A DNA stretch of 64,000 nucleotides from NCBI RefSeq assembly GCF_001758785.1, contig NZ_LROM01000147.1, positions 62,001 through 126,000 on the forward strand, read 5' to 3'. This document shows positions 25,065 through 33,123 of this stretch, in pieces. The notes below the pieces were generated by a model. It had not been told where the DNA came from, did no database searches, and saw only the letters and a list, made by a program, of their open reading frames with translations. The position numbers and the translations under genes were made by a program. The stretch comes from Duganella phyllosphaerae. Lineage in GTDB: Bacteria > Pseudomonadota > Gammaproteobacteria > Burkholderiales > Burkholderiaceae_D. Numbering within the stretch: the first letter of the stretch is position 1; the number at the start of each line of letters is the position of its first letter.

Positions 25065-25874
25065 ATGATGTCGCTTCAACCTGCACTGTTGCGCAAATCC
25101 CGCCCTTTGCTGCCAGCCCTGGTCGCGCTGGCCCTGCTGGCCGCTGGCGCGGCGCATGCCGCCGAAATCCGCGTGGTCAGCTCGGGCGGTTTCGCCCAGG
25201 CCTATAAAAACCTGGCGGCCGACTACGAGCGCGCCAGCGGCGACCACCTGGTCTCCGAGTGGGGGCCCTCAATGGGCACCACGGCCAAGGCGATTCCCGC
25301 GCGCCTCGCGCGTGGCGAGCCGATCGATGTCGTGATCATGGTCGGCGATGCGCTCGACAAGCTGATGGCCGAAGGCAAGCTGGCCGCTGGCACCAAGGTC
25401 GTGCTGGCCGACTCGCCGATCGCCTGCGCCGTGCGGCGCGGCGCCCCCAAGCCCGACATCAGCACCACCGAGGGCTTGCGCAATGCCTTCCTGAAGGCGA
25501 ACAAGGTCGCGTATTCGGACAGCGCCAGCGGCGTCTACATCGAGACGCAACTGATGAAGAAGCTGGGCATTGTCGAGCAGATGCAGGGCAAGGCCGCGAA
25601 AATTCCGGCTACCCCGGTCGGCGAAATTGTCGCCCATGGCCAGGCCGACTTCGGCTGCCAACAGCGTAGCGAACTGATGCCCGTCGAAGGCATCGAGATC
25701 GTCGGCCTGCTGCCGGCGGACGTGCAGCAGATGACCGAGTTTTCGGCGGCGCTGGTGCGCGATGCCAAACAGCCGGAAGCCGGGCGCGCCTTGTTGAAGT
25801 TCCTGTCGTCGCCGGAACATGCCGGCGCCATCGAAGCTACCGGCCTGGTGCCGGCAGCCAAAACGAAGCAGTAA
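25065..25874 (+). CDS. ModA-like periplasmic substrate-binding protein
   Basis: A 269-residue secreted binding protein of the ModA-like SBP group. The signal peptide ends at AAHAAE (about residue 33). Visible parts are IRVVSSGGFAQAYKNLAADYE, a SMGTTAKAIPARLARGEPIDVVIM segment, and a typical C-terminal FLSSPEHAGAIEATGLVP. It lies 12 nt after the porin gene. No ABC permease or ATPase is near, and the next gene is an MFS carrier. The protein may deliver substrate to a different system or act as a sensor. Molybdate is unlikely given the context. Confidence 0.85.
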   Translation: MMSLQPALLRKSRPLLPALVALALLAAGAAHAAEIRVVSSGGFAQAYKNLAADYERASGDHLVSEWGPSMGTTAKAIPARLARGEPIDVVIMVGDALDKLMAEGKLAAGTKVVLADSPIACAVRRGAPKPDISTTEGLRNAFLKANKVAYSDSASGVYIETQLMKKLGIVEQMQGKAAKIPATPVGEIVAHGQADFGCQQRSELMPVEGIEIVGLLPADVQQMTEFSAALVRDAKQPEAGRALLKFLSSPEHAGAIEATGLVPAAKTKQ

Positions 25875-25941
25875 GCGGCGCCGGTAAAGCTTTCAGCAGA
25901 CGATTTTTTAACAAGTTACAGGTATCAGGTAATAGAAAACA

Positions 25942-27234
25942 ATGGCTATTCAATCCACCGCCAAACCGGTGCGCGCCCCGTCGCGCATCGCGACCGTCAT
26001 CCGAGTGACGAGCGGAAACTTCATCGAAATGTACGATTTTTTCCTGTTCGGCTTTTATGCCACGTATATTTCCAAGGCGTTCTTCCCCGCCAGCAGTGAA
26101 TATGCAGCACTGATGATGACCTTCGCCACCTTCGGCGCGGGCTTTTTCATGCGTCCGCTGGGCGCGATCATTCTCGGCAGCTATATCGACCGTATCGGCC
26201 GCCGCAAGGGCCTGGTGCTCACCCTGGCCATCATGGCCTCGGGTACCGCGCTGATCGCCTTTGTGCCGGGCTATGAAACCATCGGACTGATGGCGCCGCT
26301 CCTGGTGCTGATCGGGCGCTTGCTGCAAGGCTTTTCCGCCGGTGTCGAGCTCGGCGGGGTGTCGGTGTACCTGTCCGAGATGGCCACGCCCGGCAACAAG
26401 GGCTATTACGTGAGCTGGCAGTCGGCCAGCCAGCAGGTCGCGATCATCTTCTCCGCCGGACTGGGCTACTTCCTCAACGAAACCTTGAGCCCGGCGTTCA
26501 TCGCCGACTGGGGCTGGCGCATTCCGTTCTTCATCGGTTGCTCGATCATCCCGGTGGTGTTCTACATCCGCCGTTCGCTGCAGGAAACCGAGGAATACCT
26601 GGCGCGCAAGTCGCATCCGACCTTCCGCCAGATGCTCAAGACCATCAGCCTGAACTGGCCGCTGGTGGTAGCCGGCACCATGCTGATCGTGTTGACGACG
26701 GTGGCGTTCTACCTGATCACGGTCTATACGCCCACCTTCGGCAAAACCGTGCTCAAGCTCAGTACCGAAGAAAGCTTGCTGGTGACGCTGTGCGTGGGCT
26801 TGTCGAACTTTATCTGGCTGCCGGTGATGGGGGCGCTGTCCGACCGCATCGGCCGCTGGCCGATCATGGCGGTGTGCTCGGCGCTGACGGTGGCCACTGC
26901 GTATCCGGTGCTGTCATGGCTGGTGGGCCATCCGAGTTTCCAGAACATGGTGATGGTGGAGTTGTGGCTGTCGTTCCTGTACGGCAGCTACAACGGCGCC
27001 ACCATTGTTGCGCTGACGGAAATCATCCCGGCCAGCGTACGGACCACCGGCTTCTCGCTGGCCTACAGCCTGGCCACCGCGCTGTTTGGCGGCATGACGC
27101 CACTGGTTTCGACCCTGCTGATTGAAAGCACCGGCGACAAGGCCGCCCCCGGCTACTGGATGGCCGGCGCCGGCGCCATCAGCCTGTTGGCGACCTGGCT
27201 GGTGTATCGGGGCATCGTCAAGGAACGCCACTAA
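25942..27234 (+). CDS. MFS transporter, citrate/tricarballylate:H+ symporter-like
   Basis: A 430-residue inner-membrane carrier with about 12 hydrophobic segments of the metabolite:H+ symporter group. TSGNFIEMYDFFLFGFYATYI at about residues 24-44 and the DRIGRRKGLVL loop are characteristic, and SAGVELGGVSVYLSEMATPGNKGYYVSWQSASQQ resembles CitA and the tricarballylate carrier TcuC. It ends the LysR-regulated porin-binding protein unit. Citrate, tricarballylate or aconitate is a likely substrate, though no catabolic enzymes are adjacent. The stop is directly followed by a large inverted repeat. Confidence 0.87.
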   Translation: MAIQSTAKPVRAPSRIATVIRVTSGNFIEMYDFFLFGFYATYISKAFFPASSEYAALMMTFATFGAGFFMRPLGAIILGSYIDRIGRRKGLVLTLAIMASGTALIAFVPGYETIGLMAPLLVLIGRLLQGFSAGVELGGVSVYLSEMATPGNKGYYVSWQSASQQVAIIFSAGLGYFLNETLSPAFIADWGWRIPFFIGCSIIPVVFYIRRSLQETEEYLARKSHPTFRQMLKTISLNWPLVVAGTMLIVLTTVAFYLITVYTPTFGKTVLKLSTEESLLVTLCVGLSNFIWLPVMGALSDRIGRWPIMAVCSALTVATAYPVLSWLVGHPSFQNMVMVELWLSFLYGSYNGATIVALTEIIPASVRTTGFSLAYSLATALFGGMTPLVSTLLIESTGDKAAPGYWMAGAGAISLLATWLVYRGIVKERH

Positions 27235-27235
27235 G

Positions 27236-27340
27236 CTTCGGGGTCAGTGCCGACATTCGGACATTTTTGAACTTATGAATTGAAGTACGCTTCAATGAAA
27301 AAGTTCCGCGATGTCCGAATGTCGGCACTGACCCCCGAAG
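27236..27340. repeat. 105-bp REPIN-like nested inverted repeat between convergent stops
   Basis: The outer arms (27236-27264 and 27311-27340) are reverse complements except for one extra G; they carry a GGGTCAGTGCCGACATTCGG core. Inside lie GAACTT/AAGTTC (27270-27275 and 27301-27306) and a central ATTGAAG-TACG-CTTCAAT hairpin. The whole could fold into one long stem. It starts 2 nt after one MFS stop and ends directly before the other MFS stop, so it can end transcription from both sides. The two-arm layout resembles REPIN elements mobilised by RAYT transposases; no RAYT gene is in the window. Confidence 0.75.
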
Positions 27341-28570
27341 TTATGGATGAGCGCGCTGGTTGAGCTTGCGTACCAGCAGCAGCGAGCCGAGCGACGTGGC
27401 CACCATCAGGTAGCCGATTACGTCGAAGTGCTCGAGGCGGCCGTCGGCGGCCTGGCTGACGATGTGGCCGGCCACCACCGAGGCCACGCCGCCGGCCAAT
27501 TGCTGCAGCGATGCGCTGATGGCGTTGAAAGCGCCGCGCTGGGTGGGCGGCGGGATCGATGCCGCCAGCGCCTGGAACGGAATCATGCGCGAGAAGATGC
27601 CGACGAACATGACGGCGTTGAGCACGATCAGCACCGGCAGCGAGATCCGGCCCAGGTGCGTATAAATCAGCACGGTAACCGTCGAGACGATGGTGCCGAA
27701 CAAAAACACCGGCAACTTGCCGCGCCTGTCGGCGATCTTGCCGATCATCGGTCCCGCAAAAATCGTGCAGATGCCGGTGACCAGGTACACGGTGGGCAAA
27801 TGCTGCATGTCGATGCCGAGGTTGTTGACGATGTAGGCGCTGCTGAACGGCATCAGCATGAAGCCGCCCATGGTCAGCAACGCCGTGGTGGCAAACGCCA
27901 GCAGGTGGTGCGGCACCTTCACCGTGTGATACAGGTGCATCCACGGGCTGTGTTCCTGCGGCTTGCCCAGGTGGGCATTGACCGGCGCCATCTGCCACGC
28001 GACGATCAATCCACCGACCAGGCCGAACCCGGCCAGCGCCAGGAATGGCACGTGCCAGTCCCAGTGGTTCGATAAATAAATACTGATCGGAATGCCGAGC
28101 ACCTGGCTGGCCGCAAACGCGGTCTGGATCAGACCCATCACGCGGCCCCGCATGGCGGGCGCGAACAGGTCGGTGGCAATCGCCAGCACCACCGATCCGA
28201 TCACGCCGCCGAACAGCCCCGTGACGATACGGGCAATCACCAGCGCCTCGTAACTTTGCGCCAGTCCGCACCACACGGTGCCGAGGATAAACCCGGTATA
28301 AAAGAACAGCAGCAGTTTCTTGCGGTCGTAGCGGTCGGCAAATCCGGCCGTGAGCAGGCCGGAAATACCGGCGCTGAACGCATAGGCCGACACCACCACG
28401 CCAAACTGGGCCGGACCAATGGCCAGCGCCGGCATGATCACCGCGCCCAGCGGCGACATGATCATGAAGTCGAGGATCACGGCAAACTGCAGGAAGGCGA
28501 GCAGGGCGACGACGATTTTCTGGTAGCGGGAGAATTCCGGGGTGGCGGGCGATTTTATTGTTGTTGGCAT
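27341..28570 (-). CDS. MFS transporter (DHA1/arabinose-efflux-like)
   Basis: A 409-residue inner-membrane protein with about 12 hydrophobic segments. Features are an N-terminal LDFMIMSPLGAVIMPALAIGPAQFGVVVSAYAFSAG helix pair, the loop FADRYDRKKLLLF between helices 2 and 3 (the MFS motif A position), and DRRGKLPVFLFG at the equivalent loop of the second half. It resembles AraJ-like drug:H+ antiporters. The substrate is unknown. It lies 30 nt downstream of the retropepsin-like gene and may be cotranscribed with it. Confidence 0.85.
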   Translation of the reverse strand: MPTTIKSPATPEFSRYQKIVVALLAFLQFAVILDFMIMSPLGAVIMPALAIGPAQFGVVVSAYAFSAGISGLLTAGFADRYDRKKLLLFFYTGFILGTVWCGLAQSYEALVIARIVTGLFGGVIGSVVLAIATDLFAPAMRGRVMGLIQTAFAASQVLGIPISIYLSNHWDWHVPFLALAGFGLVGGLIVAWQMAPVNAHLGKPQEHSPWMHLYHTVKVPHHLLAFATTALLTMGGFMLMPFSSAYIVNNLGIDMQHLPTVYLVTGICTIFAGPMIGKIADRRGKLPVFLFGTIVSTVTVLIYTHLGRISLPVLIVLNAVMFVGIFSRMIPFQALAASIPPPTQRGAFNAISASLQQLAGGVASVVAGHIVSQAADGRLEHFDVIGYLMVATSLGSLLLVRKLNQRAHP

Positions 28571-28600
28571 GGCTGGCGAGAGTGGTAGCTGAGTTGAGTA

Positions 28601-30250
28601 CTAGTTGGTGGCGCTGGACTGGTTGGGGGTGAGGTACAGCTTGCCACCCTGGTAGTCGAATACGATGTCGAGCTGGCGCAGGATGCCGTTGCTGATGTTG
28701 CCGGCAATGGGCGTGCCACCGGTGCCACCCGTACCATTGAGCAGGCCGCTGGCATGGGTGGACAGTTCCAGCGTCGGGTCGGCAATGCGCACGTCGCCAA
28801 TTTCGAATAGCTTGCCCTGCGTGGCCAGCACCCGGCTCTTGCCGCCGATGCCTTGCGCGGTCTGCACCACGTCGCCGGCGCCGTATTTTGCCACCAGGCC
28901 GTGGCGCTCCACGAATGACTGGTTCATCGTCAGCGAGTAGTCGCTGCCGGTGTCGATGGTAAACATGCCGGGCAGGCCGTCCAGCTTTGCCGCCACTTGC
29001 GGCGTGCGGTCGTGGAAGGTGAGGGCGATCGGTGCGGCCGCGCCGCGATAGACGAAATCCTTGGGATCGTAAAACGTGATCTGGCGCGCCGCGTAGTCGA
29101 TGCGGGTGGGCGTGAGCGACAACCATTCGTAGCCGATGGTGCCGTCGATCGGCAGGTTGTCGAGCGTGGGACTGGTGAAGAACGCCTGCTGGCTCAGGGT
29201 CAAACCGGCCAGGCCGATTTCCTTGATGGTGGTGAGCATGCCGCGCTCGCTCTGCGGCCCCATGCCCGACAACACGGCCACGCCTTGCACCGGCAACCGC
29301 AGGCGGCGGTGCAGCTTGTTGCTGATGACGTTGCGCGCGCCGGTGTCGAGGATGAAGCGGAACGGTCCTTGGCCGTTCAACGTCATCGAAACGCAGATGT
29401 GCGCCTGGCACGGCTCGAACGGGATCGTCACCGAACGCCGGCCGACGCCAAAGCCTTCGATGGCGGCAGCGGTGGGCAGCGTGAAATCGAGCTGCGCGGC
29501 GGGGCGGCCCAGCACCATGCTGGTCACCCGCAGCACGTCTGCATCGCGCTCGTCGCGCCCGTCCCGCGTGCGTTCCTCGAACGGCATGGTCACTGCGCCC
29601 ACCTTGCGGAAATCGCGGTAGTCGACGGTGAGCAGTTTGCCGTCGACGACTTCCTGGCGCCGCTCGACGCGACCGCTGGCGATATTGATCCAGAAATCGA
29701 ACGGTGCGCCGCGCTGGGGCGTGACCCGCACTACGGCGTAATCGACACCCGCCTGCCGGCGCGGCGCACGAAGCTCGAGCTTGCGCGCCTTGCCATTGCC
29801 GCGCGCGAACCACCAGCCGTAGGATTGGCGGCGCAGATACTGTTCGGGATTTGGCGCATCGGCATCGAGCTTTTCCACCCGGCCCATGCGCTGCTGCCAG
29901 AAGTCGCGGCCGTCCGAGCGCGACATCTGCCGCGCCACCGCTGACGAGGGAATGCGCTGCGCATAGCGACCGCTGACAAAATCGATATCGCTGCTGCCGG
30001 CTTCCTGGTGGTCGTCGTCGCCGGGATTGCCACCGTAGCTGCGCACGAACTGGGTCTGCAGCGTGGTGACGGTGCGCCAGGCCTCGCCACCGACCGCCAC
30101 GCGCGCCTGCGCCATCAGCGTTTGCGCAGTGGGGGCGGCGATGGCAGAGGGTAGGGCGACCAGGGTAAGCCACAGGCCGGCGGCGAGTTGAAACAGCGGG
30201 CGGGCACTCAACGATGACACTTTCGGTAGAGGGGCAGACATGACAGACAT
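28601..30250 (-). CDS. Secreted retropepsin-like aspartic protease with two DTG motifs
   Basis: A 549-residue exported protein; the signal peptide ends near LPSAIAAP. The N-terminal half (about residues 35-250) resembles an outer-membrane lipoprotein-sorting-like beta domain that is often found before such proteases. Then come two retropepsin-like units: FILDTGARNVIS near 300 and FTIDTGSDYSLT near 430, each carrying a catalytic-type Asp-Thr-Gly. Having both in one chain could give a single-chain pepsin-like active site. Start choice is between ATG codons at 30250 and 30241; neither has a strong ribosome site. Substrates are unknown. Confidence 0.78.
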   Translation of the reverse strand: MSVMSAPLPKVSSLSARPLFQLAAGLWLTLVALPSAIAAPTAQTLMAQARVAVGGEAWRTVTTLQTQFVRSYGGNPGDDDHQEAGSSDIDFVSGRYAQRIPSSAVARQMSRSDGRDFWQQRMGRVEKLDADAPNPEQYLRRQSYGWWFARGNGKARKLELRAPRRQAGVDYAVVRVTPQRGAPFDFWINIASGRVERRQEVVDGKLLTVDYRDFRKVGAVTMPFEERTRDGRDERDADVLRVTSMVLGRPAAQLDFTLPTAAAIEGFGVGRRSVTIPFEPCQAHICVSMTLNGQGPFRFILDTGARNVISNKLHRRLRLPVQGVAVLSGMGPQSERGMLTTIKEIGLAGLTLSQQAFFTSPTLDNLPIDGTIGYEWLSLTPTRIDYAARQITFYDPKDFVYRGAAAPIALTFHDRTPQVAAKLDGLPGMFTIDTGSDYSLTMNQSFVERHGLVAKYGAGDVVQTAQGIGGKSRVLATQGKLFEIGDVRIADPTLELSTHASGLLNGTGGTGGTPIAGNISNGILRQLDIVFDYQGGKLYLTPNQSSATN

Positions 30251-30280
30251 GGTAGCCCAAAAGCCGAACTGCACGCCCAA

Positions 30281-30315
30281 ATAAAAATGGCCACCGGATC
30301 GCTCCGGTGGCCATT
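30281..30315 (-). terminator. Rho-independent terminator of rhlE
   Basis: A perfect 13-bp stem (30286-30298 with 30303-30315, loop TCGC) is followed, reading leftward, by a T-rich stretch. It lies 33 nt after the rhlE stop and before the next gene on that strand. Confidence 0.9.
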
Positions 30316-30347
30316 CTTTAATCCTTAGTCAGCTGGCACAATCGCGA

Positions 30348-31745
30348 TTAACGATCGCCGTAGCTGCGACGGGCGCCGTCGGTGCTGCGCGGGTTGCTAC
30401 CCTTGTAGCCGCCGCCCGAGCCTTCCTTGCGGGGTGCGTTAGGACTGCTGAAGCTGCGTTGACCTGGCTTGGCGCCGCCACGGTTGTCGCCCGGCTTCCA
30501 GCCGCCTGGACGCGAGGTCGAGCGTGGTGCCATGCCCGATTTCTTCGGCTCGTAGCCCTCGACCACGTTCACCGGAATCAGCTGCTTGGTGAAGCGTTCG
30601 ATGCGCTTGACGTTCATGCCTTCGGCATGGTTGACCAGCGAGATCGCCTGGCCGTTACGACCGGCGCGGCCGGTACGGCCGATGCGGTGGACGTAATCTT
30701 CCGGGAACTTCGGCAGATCGTAGTTGAACACGTGGGTGATCGTCGGCACGTCGATACCGCGCGCGGCAACGTCGGTGGCGATCAGGATTTTTACCTGGCC
30801 GCGACGCAGGCTGTCGAGCGTGCGGTTACGGGCGCCCTGGTGCATGTCGCCATGCAGTGCGGCAGCCGAGAAACCGGCGATGTTCAGGCGGTCGGCGATG
30901 GTGTCGGCGTCCCGCTTGGTGGCGGTGAACACCACGGCCTGGTCGAGCGACTCGTCGCGCAGCAGGTGGTCCAGCAGGCGATTCTTGTGCGACAGGTCGT
31001 CGACGAAGTGCACCGTCTGGGTGATGTTTTCGTGCTTGTTGGCAGCGCTGATGATCTGGATGACTTGCGGATCACGGGTGATGCGGCGGGCCATATTGCC
31101 CACTACGCCGTCCAGGGTGGCCGAGAACAACATGGTCTGGCGCGTCGATGGCGTGGCGGCGACGATCTTTTCGATGTCGTCGATGAACCCCATGTCCAGC
31201 ATGCGGTCGGCTTCGTCCAGCACCAGGATTTCCAGTTGCGAGAAGTCGATCTTGCCCGATTCCATGTGGTCGATCAGGCGGCCAGGGGTGGCTACCAGGA
31301 TTTCAGGATTCTTGGCCAGCAGTTGCATCTGCTTAGGGTAAGGCATGCCGCCCAGGATCGAGACGGCCTTGATGCGGCGCAGGTTGACGCTGTACTTGTC
31401 GGTGTTGGTGGTTACTTGCAGTGCCAGTTCGCGGGTAGGCGTGAGCACCAGCATTTTTGGCTGGGCAGCCTTGAAACGTGGACGCTCGCCACGGGCGCGG
31501 GCAGCCTGCATTTCCTGGTTGGGCGTCTTGCCGGCAGCTGCTGGCTCGACTGCGAACAAACGGTGCAGCGACGGCAGCATGAATGCTGCGGTCTTGCCGG
31601 AACCGGTTTGCGAGGAGACCAACAAGTCCTTGCCTGCGATGGCCGCAGGAATAGCCTGCTGCTGTACCGGCGTTGGCGCGGTGTAGCCGGAATCGGTCAG
31701 GGCTTTAATGATGGACGTGTTGAGACCAAGTGCTTCAAATGTCAT
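30348..31745 (-). CDS. rhlE: DEAD-box ATP-dependent RNA helicase RhlE
   Basis: A 465-residue RNA helicase. All core motifs are visible: Q motif (GYTAPTPVQQQAIP), Walker A SQTGSGKTAAF, PTRELA, DEAD (VLDEADRMLDMGF), SAT, and the C-terminal ATDVAARGIDVPTI and HRIGRTGRAGR. A Gly/Arg/Ser-rich tail of about 75 residues is typical of RhlE and binds RNA non-specifically. The N-terminus MTFEALGLNTSIIKAL fixes the start at 31745; the ribosome site (GAAAGAA) is weak. A long AT-rich upstream stretch could be an extended 5' leader, as seen for cold-induced helicases. Family is certain. Confidence 0.93.
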   Translation of the reverse strand: MTFEALGLNTSIIKALTDSGYTAPTPVQQQAIPAAIAGKDLLVSSQTGSGKTAAFMLPSLHRLFAVEPAAAGKTPNQEMQAARARGERPRFKAAQPKMLVLTPTRELALQVTTNTDKYSVNLRRIKAVSILGGMPYPKQMQLLAKNPEILVATPGRLIDHMESGKIDFSQLEILVLDEADRMLDMGFIDDIEKIVAATPSTRQTMLFSATLDGVVGNMARRITRDPQVIQIISAANKHENITQTVHFVDDLSHKNRLLDHLLRDESLDQAVVFTATKRDADTIADRLNIAGFSAAALHGDMHQGARNRTLDSLRRGQVKILIATDVAARGIDVPTITHVFNYDLPKFPEDYVHRIGRTGRAGRNGQAISLVNHAEGMNVKRIERFTKQLIPVNVVEGYEPKKSGMAPRSTSRPGGWKPGDNRGGAKPGQRSFSSPNAPRKEGSGGGYKGSNPRSTDGARRSYGDR

Positions 31746-32119
31746 GCTGTTCTTTCGTAAAAATCTGCGTTCACGCATAAACGGAACGCGAAATAGCAAC
31801 GCCTACCAAAACGAAATGACTCAATCAAAATCGAAAGAAATTTCGGCACAAAAGCTTTGCGCCGGGACGGTGTCAGGTGCGACACCAGAGGCGGGAGGGC
31901 TTTAGCGACATCAGGATGATGCGCAAGGGCTGCGTAGCTGCTAAAAAAATCTTGGCTGAACAATCGGCGCCGCTGCTTGAATTGCGACGCGCTCATTGCA
32001 GCGCACAAACAGGACTATACAGTAGTTGGGGCAGTCTGTACAGGTGTCCAGTGTAAACGAGGCCGGGGACGCTGCGAACAGCGCCCCCGGCCTGAGCAAA
32101 CCTGGGTGTTACGCCAAGC
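31746..32119. other. Intergenic region, probable rhlE leader and promoter
   Basis: There is no convincing gene in this 374-bp stretch. The first 130 bp are AT-rich for this genome and probably form the rhlE 5' leader. A short inverted repeat, GGTGTC-aggtgc-GACACC, lies at 31869-31886 and resembles dispersed palindromes. The far end carries the fabI-side hairpin listed separately. Confidence 0.4.
32061..32092 (-). terminator. GC-rich hairpin downstream of fabI
   Basis: GGCCGGGGACGCTG at 32061-32074 pairs with CAGCGCCCCCGGCC at 32079-32092 around a CGAA tetraloop, with a single A-C mismatch. It lies 27 nt after the fabI stop. No T-run follows, so termination would be imperfect or Rho-assisted. 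Confidence 0.6.
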
Positions 32120-32911
32120 TTACAGGTAATCTTCCGCGTTCAAACCCATCACGTGCGAGAAGCCGCCGTCGACGTAGGTGATTTCGCCGGTGATGCCCGA
32201 GGCCAGGTCGGACAGCATGAAGGCGGCGGTGTTGCCCACTTCGTCGATGGTGACGTTGCGGCGCAGCGGCGCGTGCGACGAGGCAAAGCCCAGCAGCTTG
32301 CCGAAGTCCTTGATGCCCGAGGCGGCCAGGGTCTTGATCGGACCGGCCGAAATGCCGTTGGCGCGGATGCCTTTCTTGCCCAGGTTTTCCGCCAGGTAGC
32401 GTACCGACGCTTCCAGCGAGGCCTTGGCCAGGCCCATGGTGTTGTAGTACGGAATGGCGCGGATGGCGCCCAGGTACGACAGCGTCAGCAGCGACGAGCC
32501 CTCCTTGAGCAGCGGCAGGGCGGCCTTGGCCATGGCCGGGAAGCTGTAGGCCGAGATATCGTGGGCCACGCGGAAGTTTTCGCGGGTCAGGCCGTCGAGG
32601 AATTCGCCGGCGATCGCTTCGCGCGGGGCGAAACCGATGGCGTGGACCAGGCCGTCCAGGTGTTGCCAGCTTTTGCCCAGGTCGGCAAACAGGGCGTCGA
32701 TCTGCTCGTCGCTGCCGACGTCGCAGTCGAACACCAGCTTGCTGTCGAATTCGGCAGCGAATTCGGTGATGCGGTCTTTAAAACGTTCACCCACGTAGGT
32801 GAACGCCAGTTCGGCGCCTTCGCGGTGGCAAGCCTTGGCGATACCGTAAGCGATGGAACGGTTCGACAGCAAACCAGTGATGAGGATTTTTTTGCCTTGC
32901 AGGAACGCCAT
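32120..32911 (-). CDS. fabI: Enoyl-[acyl-carrier-protein] reductase FabI
   Basis: It reduces enoyl-ACP in the last step of each fatty-acid elongation cycle, using NADH. The 263 residues show MAFLQGKKILITGLLSNRSIAYGIAKA (cofactor site), VHAIGFAPREAI, and the catalytic Tyr/Lys segment AIPYYNTMGLAKASLEASVRYLA. The C-terminus ITYVDGGFSHVMG is standard. The ATG at 32911 has a GGAG site 5 nt upstream; longer in-frame extensions look random. It is a single gene and probably essential unless another enoyl reductase is encoded elsewhere. FabI is the target of triclosan-type inhibitors. Confidence 0.95.
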   Translation of the reverse strand: MAFLQGKKILITGLLSNRSIAYGIAKACHREGAELAFTYVGERFKDRITEFAAEFDSKLVFDCDVGSDEQIDALFADLGKSWQHLDGLVHAIGFAPREAIAGEFLDGLTRENFRVAHDISAYSFPAMAKAALPLLKEGSSLLTLSYLGAIRAIPYYNTMGLAKASLEASVRYLAENLGKKGIRANGISAGPIKTLAASGIKDFGKLLGFASSHAPLRRNVTIDEVGNTAAFMLSDLASGITGEITYVDGGFSHVMGLNAEDYL

Positions 32912-33123
32912 AATGACTCCAATTGCGACTGCGCCCCCGTGCTGGCTCAGAGCCTGCAGGGCGACGGCAGTGGGGGGTTGTTTTGTACCGTGTGGTTGGC
33001 TATTGCCGGACACGCAAGTCCGAGATTGTAGGGCGTGTCTGCCGCGACTGCAAGAATTCTTCACGGGCCACGCCCCGGTGCGGGCGCGGCCTGCCAGCGC
33101 AGTCGCCGCCGCTCGACAGATAC

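Noticed and set aside
25065..25874. ModA (molybdate binding) for the binding protein in the porin locus
   Set aside because: There is no modB/modC nearby and the next gene is a tricarboxylate-type MFS carrier, so molybdate is an unlikely ligand despite the fold.
27273..30314. A 1013-codon minus-strand frame across the MFS and retropepsin-like genes
   Set aside because: It is out of frame with two well-supported proteins and is rich in Arg/His/Gln, typical of a shadow frame.
31742..32008. An 88-codon minus-strand frame just upstream of rhlE
   Set aside because: No ribosome site, no family likeness, and it overlaps the rhlE start; more likely part of the leader.
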